From NCBI GenBank assembly GCA_022707945.1, contig JAKIZQ010000002.1, positions 1 to 29,201 on the forward strand: a DNA stretch of 29,201 nucleotides. Reading direction: 5' to 3'. The notes beneath the pieces are model-generated. The model saw only the letters and a list, made by a program, of their open reading frames with translations. It did no database searches and had not been told where the DNA came from. Every line of letters begins with the position of its first letter. Positions within the stretch are counted from its first letter, which is position 1. Source of the stretch: Bdellovibrionales bacterium. Its GTDB lineage: Bacteria > Bdellovibrionota > JAFGOL01. The position numbers and the translations under genes were made by a program. Of this stretch, positions 23,410 to 29,201 are shown piece by piece.

Positions 23410-24049
23410 TATATATTGGATTTTCTTTTATTAGCTTGTGTAATTGAGGCTGGAAAACTATATCTTTACCAGAAGCAAGTATCCAGTTGCTTATATTTTT
23501 TGTTAATTCTTTGTTCTTAAGGTTTGGTGAAAAGAGAATAGCCCCCTTTGGTTTGTATCTATTTATAAAATTAATAGCATAATCAAAATCTTTTCTATTA
23601 GAGATAAAGAATTTTATCTCGTCATTTTTAGTCAATTCCTTAAGATTACTTAAGAGGAACGATCCTTCTTCGTTGGTAGAAGGTGTTTTAACATCCAAAA
23701 CTCTTTTTACTTTTTTATTTATTTTATTGATAGGCAAAGAACCGTTGGTTTCTATGGATATTATTACTCCCATTGGTAGTATTGCTTTTATCAACTCATT
23801 TATTTCTTTTGTTTGTAAAAGTGGTTCGCCGCCTGTTATGCAAATGTATTTATATCCAACAGTTTTTATTATCTTACAAATATCCTGTATCTTAATCTGT
23901 ATTTTATCTTTAAAAGAATAACGTGTATCACACATGCTACAGGAAAGGTTACAAGAGCTTGTCCTTATAAAAAGGGTGTTCCTGCCAACAAGGGTACTTT
24001 CTCCTTGAAAAGAACAGAATATCTCAGAAATATTAAGTGTATTATTCAT
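23390..24049 (-). CDS. queE: 7-carboxy-7-deazaguanine synthase QueE (radical SAM)
   Basis: This enzyme makes the 7-deazaguanine core of queuosine from 6-carboxytetrahydropterin. The 219-residue protein has the radical SAM cluster motif C33-x3-C37-x2-C40 in SSCNLSCSMCDTRYSF, ITGGEPLLQ (71-79) and SIETNGS. ISEIFCSFQGEST near the start is the usual QueE opening. No other queuosine genes lie in the window. It is convergent with atpC and divergent from radA, with a 53-bp AT-rich gap before the radA start codon. Confidence 0.93.
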   Translation of the reverse strand: MNNTLNISEIFCSFQGESTLVGRNTLFIRTSSCNLSCSMCDTRYSFKDKIQIKIQDICKIIKTVGYKYICITGGEPLLQTKEINELIKAILPMGVIISIETNGSLPINKINKKVKRVLDVKTPSTNEEGSFLLSNLKELTKNDEIKFFISNRKDFDYAINFINRYKPKGAILFSPNLKNKELTKNISNWILASGKDIVFQPQLHKLIKENPIYIIDPKH

Positions 24050-24102
24050 TTATATGTTTTTTATATATTTATAAAATCATTAAAACAAGTTATATAAGAA
24101 AC

Positions 24103-25447
24103 ATGGCTAAAAGAGGTTATTTATACGAATGTCAGGCCTGTGGGCAAAAATATCCAAAGTGGGAAGGACGTTGTACTTCTTGTAATGAGTGGAACACTAT
24201 AGTTGAGATAAAAGAAGAAAAATGGAGTTCTACAAAACCGATACATTCAGATCAAGTAAGTAAACTTTCTGATATAGGAGTTTCAGACACACCGAGAACA
24301 CTGAGTGGCAGTAAAGAAATGGATAGAGTCCTTGGTGGAGGTCTTGTTAAAGGGGCGTCTGTTCTTATCGGTGGAGAGCCAGGTATCGGTAAATCAACTC
24401 TTTTACTTGAATTTGCGGACAGGATATCTTTAATAAAAGGCCAGAAAGTACTTTATGTGACCGGCGAAGAATCTTTAGAACAGATCAAGATTAGGGCGGG
24501 AAGACTAGGAATAGATAATAATGAATTATTGTTAGCGTCAGACACATCTTTAAGCAGAGTTATGTCAACAATAGAGAGCATAAAACCAACTCTTGTCATA
24601 ATAGACTCTATACAAGCTGTTTACGACGAAGAACTAAGTTCCCCAATGGGTAGCTTCTCCCAATTAAGGCAAACGGTATCCAGCGTTGTTGAATATTGTA
24701 AGCCAAGGGACATCTCATCTTTTCTTATAGGGCACGTAACCAAAGACGGCATGATAGCTGGGCCAAAATTAATAGAACACATGGTGGATGCTGTTATTTA
24801 TTTTGAAGGCGAAGAGAATATAAACTATAGGATACTAAGGACCATTAAGAATAGGTTCGGCCCTAGTAATGAACTTGGCATCTTTGAGATGAGCTCAGAA
24901 GGTCTTAAGGATGTAGATAATCCGTCCTCCTTTTTTATATCTGAGAGGAGTTCAGGCAGGCTCTGTTGTAGGTGGTATCATAAATGGGAGCAGACCACTT
25001 CTTATAGAAGTACAGTCTTTGCTCTCTACTTCGTATCTTGGGATGCCAAGAAGAACAGTTGTTGGTTATGAGGTTAATAGGGTCGCAATGCTTCTTGCTA
25101 TAATGGAAAAATATCTTCACTACAGTTTTTCTACATTAGATATCTTTGTTAATATAGTCGGTGGACTTAAAGTACAAGAACCATCTATGGACTTGGCTGT
25201 AATGATTTCTGTCGCCTCTGCATATCTTGGTAAAAAATTAAAACATGATTATTTTATAATAGGAGAGGTTGGGCTTACTGGAGAAATAAGAAAAGTTCCT
25301 CGTATAAGCGAGAGGATATTAGAGGCAGAAAGAACTGGTTTTAAATATGCCCTTATCCCTGATCAAGACACAAAAAAGCTTAAGGGCGATATACAAATAA
25401 TAAAGGTAAAAAGTATCAAAGAGGTGTTTGATGCAGTCTTGGACTAA
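24103..25447 (+). pseudogene. radA: DNA repair protein RadA, interrupted by one frameshift
   Basis: RadA is a RecA-like DnaB-type helicase in recombination. From ATG 24103 the first frame gives a zinc finger (Cys10, 13, 24, 27), Walker A GGEPGIGKS (90-98) and the RadA motif KNRFG, then reaches ERSS at 24943-24954. From 24956 the matching sequence AGSVVGGIINGSRPLLIEVQSL continues in the +1 frame through GYEVNRVAMLLA to the Lon-like domain (MDLAVMISVA, GEVGLTGEIRKV) and the stop at 25447. Skipping one base near 24955 gives 447 residues, the normal family size. Without correction the first frame ends at 25071 with unrelated residues. Possible causes are a sequencing error, a real mutation or, less likely, programmed frameshifting. 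An upstream ATG at 24037 would add 22 unrelated residues and is rejected. Confidence 0.9.
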
Positions 25448-26027
25448 GTTTTTTGTAGTATCATTGCTAGTGTTTTCTTCCAATATATATGCAGAAGTAA
25501 AACCACTTTTTGCCATAGATCTTTCTTTGAATAACAACAAAGAGTTTAAATTAAACATAACTTCAAAGAGTAACAATAAAGAAAAATATAAGGTTGTAAT
25601 TAATGCCCCAGCGTCTGATATAAGAATATCATCTGAAAAAACAGAATTTACTGGTGAGTTGGGCCCAATGGATAGCGAACAGTTTTTTGTGGGTTTTGAC
25701 CCACTTCAAGAGAGCAATGGTGTTATAGGTATAAACGTTTATACAGAGGACAAATTAGAAAAAACATGGTCTTTTGATTATTCTGTTAGCAAAGACGATA
25801 CGGGCGAATTTCTTGTATATGTTTCTGGTTCTGACTCAAATAAACAAAACCTTGTCTCAGAAGAAGAACTTTCAGAAATGGGCATAGGTATAATAGACGA
25901 CAGTGGTTCTACCAAGATAATAGTCAACAGCGATAATAGAAATAATAATTTTCTCCGTTATATTTTATTCGTTCTATCATTTTTTATATTAGGACATCTT
26001 GTCTATAGGATACTGAAAGAAGATTAG
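25431..26027 (+). CDS. Exported, C-terminally anchored protein of unknown function
   Basis: I do not recognise this 198-residue protein. It has a signal peptide (1-21, cleavage likely after NIYA), a polar beta-rich part (about 22-165) that reads like an Ig- or fibronectin-like fold (FKLNITSKSNNKEKYKVVI, GELGPMDSEQFFVGF), and one C-terminal membrane helix (about 174-193) with a short basic tail. Most of it should lie outside the cytoplasm, tethered to the inner membrane. ATG 25431 has GAGGTG close upstream and is preferred to TTG 25428. It overlaps the end of radA by 17 bases, so it is probably coexpressed with it. It converges with the pilin-like gene. Confidence 0.8.
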   Translation: MQSWTKFFVVSLLVFSSNIYAEVKPLFAIDLSLNNNKEFKLNITSKSNNKEKYKVVINAPASDIRISSEKTEFTGELGPMDSEQFFVGFDPLQESNGVIGINVYTEDKLEKTWSFDYSVSKDDTGEFLVYVSGSDSNKQNLVSEEELSEMGIGIIDDSGSTKIIVNSDNRNNNFLRYILFVLSFFILGHLVYRILKED

Positions 26028-26248
26028 ATATCAAAACAATCCTTAATTGGCTCACAGTGTTCTGGTTTTGGCTCAAGACTTCCTGCTGGATATGGATATA
26101 TGATATCACAGGCCATGCGTATCCACATACCATGGAGAGAGCATTTTATAAAACCTAGCCCCCAAATTACAATAATTACTATCGTAGTTAGCACAAGAAC
26201 GTACTCTACTACCGCCTGACCCTTTTTGTTTTTCTTCACTTTTATCAC
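26024..26248 (-). CDS. Small Flp/TadE-like prepilin
   Basis: This short protein (74 residues from GTG 26248, or 71 from GTG 26239) begins with a basic leader ending KKNKKG, followed by QAVVEYVLVLTTIVIIVIWG. That is the class III (Flp/TadE) prepilin pattern: cleavage after G10, glutamate at +5, tyrosine at +6, then a hydrophobic helix. The rest is a short proline-rich tail with four cysteines (36, 47, 65, 71). No Tad/Flp assembly genes are nearby. The start codon is uncertain and no good ribosome site is seen. It overlaps the preceding plus-strand gene by 4 bases at the 3' ends. Confidence 0.65.
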   Translation of the reverse strand: MIKVKKNKKGQAVVEYVLVLTTIVIIVIWGLGFIKCSLHGMWIRMACDIIYPYPAGSLEPKPEHCEPIKDCFDI

Positions 26249-26294
26249 TAATGAATATATATCTTAAAAGAACTAAATTTGGTAGGTTGGTTTT

Positions 26295-26906
26295 ATGTTA
26301 AAAATACCGTTTTTCTCAAACAAGCAAAAAATATGGGTGGGGCCACTTGGTATAGTGGCTTTTATAGTGTTTTATATGATACCAAATCATGTCCATATAT
26401 TTGAGCCAAGTCTTATGTATATGTTTGATTTTGAGAAAAGAGTTCCTTTTATTGACTGGACTGTGTGGGTATATATGTCTGATTACCTATATATAGGCTT
26501 GGTGTTTTTCTTGTTAAGAGAAAAATATAATATGAACAGGATCTATTATTCACAAGTAATGATGCTTGCTTTTAGCATGTTTATCTTCATGTTATATCCT
26601 ACTATGTTCCCTAGACCAGAAGTTGAGTATCATGGGTTTAGTGGACAACTTGTGGCACTATTACATTCTTTGGACTCTCCCTGCAACGCTTTCCCAAGCA
26701 TACATGTTAGCATGACCTTTCTTGCTGGTTTTGGTTTCATAAGAGAAAGAAAGGTTTTATTCCCTGTTTTTATGCTATGGGCGGTACTAATAAGTGTTTC
26801 AACCCTTACGTTAAAACAGCATTATCTTCTAGACGTAATGGCTGGTTTTACAATGGCGATACTGTTCTATTGGGTTGGCAGCAGGATACGTGATAGGAGA
26901 ATTTAA
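26295..26906 (+). CDS. PAP2-family phosphatase, inner membrane
   Basis: This 203-residue membrane protein has about five to six hydrophobic helices. The PAP2 active-site elements are seen: an R-P pair at 107-108, PSIH (134-137) and S169-x6-H176-x3-D180 within STLTLKQHYLLD. The third motif lacks the usual S-R pair and resembles the Aur1-like branch (PAP2_3). Members remove phosphate from lipids such as undecaprenyl pyrophosphate or phosphatidic acid, or transfer phospho-head groups; the substrate cannot be told from sequence. AGGTTGG lies a few bases before the ATG. def starts 1 base after its stop, so the two are cotranscribed. Confidence 0.83.
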   Translation: MLKIPFFSNKQKIWVGPLGIVAFIVFYMIPNHVHIFEPSLMYMFDFEKRVPFIDWTVWVYMSDYLYIGLVFFLLREKYNMNRIYYSQVMMLAFSMFIFMLYPTMFPRPEVEYHGFSGQLVALLHSLDSPCNAFPSIHVSMTFLAGFGFIRERKVLFPVFMLWAVLISVSTLTLKQHYLLDVMAGFTMAILFYWVGSRIRDRRI

Positions 26907-26907
26907 A

Positions 26908-27447
26908 ATGGAGATACTTACTTTCCCTAATGAGTTATTAAGAAGGACATCAAAAGATGTTGATATTTTAAATAACGCAGAAAAAGAAGAAATAAAGAAA
27001 CTCGTACCAGAAATGAAAGAGCTTATGTATGAAGCTAATGGCGTTGGGCTTGCCGCCCCTCAAGTTGGTATAGCAAAAAGATTTTTTATAATAGACGTAG
27101 AACAACAAATTGAAAGGGATGAAGAAGGAAATGTTTGTTCAAGAACACCAGGGGAGTTACATGTTTTTATAAATCCAAAGATATACGATACAGAAGGCTC
27201 AACTGTTTGCGAGGAAGGTTGTCTTAGTGTCCCCGGAGTATACGAAGAAGTGAAAAGGTTCTCTAAATTAACAGTAGATTATTATGATCTTGATTTTGAG
27301 AAAAAGACGATGGTTGCAGAGGGTTTTATGGCAGTAGTTATCCAACACGAGAATGATCACCTTGATGGCAAACTGTTCATAGACAAACTTCCTGTTGTTA
27401 AGAGAACCGTCATCAAGAACAGGATAATAAAAGGAAAGGCTTTTTAA
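26908..27447 (+). CDS. def: Peptide deformylase
   Basis: This metalloenzyme removes the formyl group from new proteins. The 179-residue protein carries the three motifs GVGLAAPQ (45-52), EGCLSVPG (103-110, metal Cys105) and QHENDHLDG (146-154, metal His147 and His151, catalytic Glu148). ATG 26908 has AGGAG 8-9 bases upstream and gives the standard start MEILTFPNELLR; the longer TTG frame from 26875 is rejected. It pairs with fmt, 3 bases downstream, so formylation and deformylation of initiator Met are coexpressed. Confidence 0.97.
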   Translation: MEILTFPNELLRRTSKDVDILNNAEKEEIKKLVPEMKELMYEANGVGLAAPQVGIAKRFFIIDVEQQIERDEEGNVCSRTPGELHVFINPKIYDTEGSTVCEEGCLSVPGVYEEVKRFSKLTVDYYDLDFEKKTMVAEGFMAVVIQHENDHLDGKLFIDKLPVVKRTVIKNRIIKGKAF

Positions 27448-27450
27448 ACC

Positions 27451-28401
27451 ATGTTTAATATCGGTTTTTTAGGAACTCCACAGATCTCTGCATACGTAAT
27501 GGAAGAATTATATAAAAATGGTTTCAAAATAAAATGGGCACTAACCCAACCAGACAAAAAAGCAGGGAGAGGGTTAAAGTTATTAGAGCCTGCTGTTAAA
27601 ACTAAAGCAAAAGAGTTAGGGATAAATGTATTTCAGGCAGATAAATTTACCAGAGACCTTAGTAATGAACTGTTAAAGCACGAAGTAGATGTTTGCGTTG
27701 TTGTTGCATACGGTGCTTATATCCCGACCTATTTTGTTAACGCATTAAAAAGAACACCTTTAAACATACACGTGTCACTACTGCCTTATTATAGGGGTGC
27801 AGCCCCTGTTGCGAGAGCCATAATGAACGGGGATAGTGTCACTGGTGTTAGTATTATGCAAATAGCAAAAGAAATGGATGCAGGGGATATAGTCGCTCAA
27901 AAAAAGATAAATATAGACGATGAAGATGACACTTTAACACTTACGAACAAACTGATAGAATCTGGCACAAAATTACTTCTTGATGTAATACCTGATTACA
28001 TAGATGGTAGAATAAAGTGTCTGCCACAAGCTTCTTTTGGTCTTAATCCAACGTATGCAGAAAAAATATCTTCAGAAGAAAGAGACATAGATTGGACTAG
28101 CCCTGTTAAATCTATTCATGACAGAGTAAGAGCCTTGTATCCTTGGCCTGTAGCACAAGCAAAGATAGGCGATATTGACATCAAAATAATAAAAACAAGA
28201 TACGAGAGATCTGCTGGAGTTGGTCAACCAAACGGAGAGATATTCGAGATATCAAAGAAAGAGGGTGTTATTAAAGTCGCTGGGGCAGATGGTTTTGTTT
28301 TGGTTGAAAAGGTCCAACCTTTTGGTAAAAGAGAGATGAATATCCAAGAGTTCCTTAATGGATATAAAATAGAAAAAGGTATGAGGTTTAAAAATGTTTA
28401 A
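27451..28401 (+). CDS. fmt: Methionyl-tRNA formyltransferase
   Basis: This enzyme formylates initiator Met-tRNA with 10-formyl-THF. The 316-residue protein opens with IGFLGTPQIS and holds the signature SLLPYYRGAAPV (109-120), with Asn105, His107 and Asp144 in the formyl-transfer site, then GVSIMQIAKEMDAGDIV. The C-terminal tRNA-binding domain follows RVRALYPWPVA. The length is normal. The ribosome site is weak. It sits between def and rpe and overlaps rpe by 8 bases. Confidence 0.97.
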   Translation: MFNIGFLGTPQISAYVMEELYKNGFKIKWALTQPDKKAGRGLKLLEPAVKTKAKELGINVFQADKFTRDLSNELLKHEVDVCVVVAYGAYIPTYFVNALKRTPLNIHVSLLPYYRGAAPVARAIMNGDSVTGVSIMQIAKEMDAGDIVAQKKINIDDEDDTLTLTNKLIESGTKLLLDVIPDYIDGRIKCLPQASFGLNPTYAEKISSEERDIDWTSPVKSIHDRVRALYPWPVAQAKIGDIDIKIIKTRYERSAGVGQPNGEIFEISKKEGVIKVAGADGFVLVEKVQPFGKREMNIQEFLNGYKIEKGMRFKNV

Positions 28402-29050
28402 AATAGCACCATCAATACTATCTGCAGATTTTACAAGATTAGAACAGGAAATAAAGAAAGTAGAAGTAGAAGGAGTTGGATACATCCACGTAGATGTTAT
28501 GGATGGACATTTTGTTCCAAACATAACCATAGGTGCTCCGGTAGTTAAATCCATTAAGAAAAAGACCAAGCTACCGCTTGATGTACACATAATGGTAGAA
28601 GATCCAGAAAAAATGGCAGACCAATTTATAGAGGCTGGATCTGATGTACTGACTTTTCATGTAGAAGCAACAAGACATCCAGAAAGACTTCTTAACTATA
28701 TAAGGTCAAAGGGTGTTAAAGCTGGTATATCCTTGAACCCAGCAACAGATCTTTCTTCTATAAAATATCTTCTTGGGTCTTTTGATCTTGTTTTAGTTAT
28801 GACCGTTAACCCAGGGTTTGGTGGTCAAAAATTAATAATGCCTGCTCTTGAGAAAGTTAAAGAACTTAAAAAAATTAAAAAAGATAAAGGTCTTGATTTT
28901 ATAATAGAGGTTGATGGGGGCGTTACTGAAGACAATATTGACCTTTATACCAAGGCGGGAGCAGAGCTGGTGGTAGCAGGTAATGCTGTCTTTGGCGCTA
29001 AGGACCCAGTACAAGCAATAAAAAATCTTTTATCTAAAGGGGCAATATAA
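28394..29050 (+). CDS. rpe: Ribulose-phosphate 3-epimerase
   Basis: This TIM-barrel enzyme interconverts ribulose-5-P and xylulose-5-P in the pentose phosphate pathway. The 218-residue protein has APSILSADF (5-13), the metal site HVDVMDGHFVPN (His32, Asp34), DVHIMV (His65), VMTVNPGFGGQ (135-145) and EVDGGV (Asp174). Its phosphate loop reads VAGNAVFG rather than the usual VAGSAIFG, a mild change. GAGG lies 8 bases before the ATG within the end of fmt. Confidence 0.97.
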   Translation: MFKIAPSILSADFTRLEQEIKKVEVEGVGYIHVDVMDGHFVPNITIGAPVVKSIKKKTKLPLDVHIMVEDPEKMADQFIEAGSDVLTFHVEATRHPERLLNYIRSKGVKAGISLNPATDLSSIKYLLGSFDLVLVMTVNPGFGGQKLIMPALEKVKELKKIKKDKGLDFIIEVDGGVTEDNIDLYTKAGAELVVAGNAVFGAKDPVQAIKNLLSKGAI

Positions 29051-29052
29051 AA

Positions 29053-29201
29053 TTGAAGAAAAAAATAACGATAGGGGAACATTTAACACTAGAGGATGTA
29101 ATAATAGTAGCAAAAGATCCTTCTGTAAGAGTTGAATTAGATGATACAGCAATAAAGAAAATAAAAGAGAACAGAAAAATAATTGAAAAGATAGTCGAAG
29201 G
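29053..29201 (+). CDS. Aromatic amino acid ammonia-lyase (histidine ammonia-lyase type), N-terminus only
   Basis: The frame from TTG 29053 is open to the right edge (49 codons). It reads like the start of the HAL/PAL family: ITIGEHLTLEDVIIVAKDP, then VELDDTAIKKIKENRKIIEKIV, where hutH proteins have LTLEDV-x-x-VAR and a K-x-x-x-R-x-x-x-E helix just before the YGINTGFG motif. The MIO active site lies beyond the window, so lyase versus aminomutase, and the substrate, cannot be told. AGGGG lies about 11 bases before the TTG, inside the end of rpe. The gap to rpe is 2 bases. Confidence 0.72.
   Translation, partial: MKKKITIGEHLTLEDVIIVAKDPSVRVELDDTAIKKIKENRKIIEKIVE

Noticed and set aside
24037..24102. 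Longer radA start at ATG 24037
   Set aside because: It adds 22 hydrophobic residues not seen in RadA and overlaps the queE start; MAKRGYLYECQACG at 24103 is the family's normal opening.
26875..26907. TTG-started extension of peptide deformylase
   Set aside because: It lies inside the PAP2 coding end and adds residues not found in the family; ATG 26908 has AGGAG and the usual N-terminus.
27771..27782. CACGTG-containing sequence in fmt as a parS-like site
   Set aside because: Only the central six bases fit; the GTTNC and GNAAC arms are missing.

Overview
The window is a dense, AT-rich bacterial chromosome segment at the replication-origin end of the genome. Genes are packed with almost no spacing. 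Isoleucine is mostly ATA and arginine mostly AGA/AGG, and UGA is used as a stop. A YidC with a large periplasmic domain, paired F0 b and b' genes, a bactofilin beside parAB, a sigma-54 activator and a three-domain NifU point to a diderm. The gene order recalls Deferribacterota or Desulfobacterota (deltaproteobacteria) rather than Firmicutes. I cannot assign a phylum from the sequence alone.

Layout. (1) 1-3387, minus strand: dnaA, dnaN and the 5' part of recF, with a 283-bp AT-rich gap between dnaA and dnaN that is a candidate origin or DnaA-regulated region. (2) 3555-10231, plus strand: rpmH-rnpA-yidD-yidC-jag-mnmE-mnmG-rsmG, which covers ribosome and RNase P, membrane insertion and tRNA/rRNA modification. 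(3) 10262-12401: parS, parA, parB and bactofilin; a second, identical 18-bp parS palindrome forms the start of rsmG. (4) 12398-15428, minus strand: nifU-nifS-rsmI, an Fe-S assembly pair followed by a 16S rRNA methyltransferase. (5) 15484-17649, plus strand: a secreted trypsin-like protease with a beta-helix-like tail, then a sigma-54 activator behind its own -24/-12 promoter. (6) 17704-23409: F1F0 ATP synthase genes b'-b-delta-alpha-gamma-beta-epsilon; a and c are not here. (7) 23390-29201: queE (minus), a frameshifted radA, an unknown exported protein, a minus-strand Flp-pilin-like peptide, a PAP2 phosphatase, def, fmt, rpe, and the first codons of an aromatic amino acid ammonia-lyase.

Most of this is conserved housekeeping. 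The points worth a second look are: a DnaA whose DnaA-box recognition signature is strongly altered, next to variant candidate boxes; two parS sites, one of which dictates the N-terminus of RsmG; an apparently unusual protease plus beta-helix protein; a receiver-less sigma-54 activator with a variant GAFTGA loop and its own sigma-54 promoter, just upstream of the ATP synthase operon; a single frameshift in radA; and a lone, cysteine-rich pilin-like gene. There is no rRNA, tRNA, insertion sequence or CRISPR array, and no gap above 300 bp.
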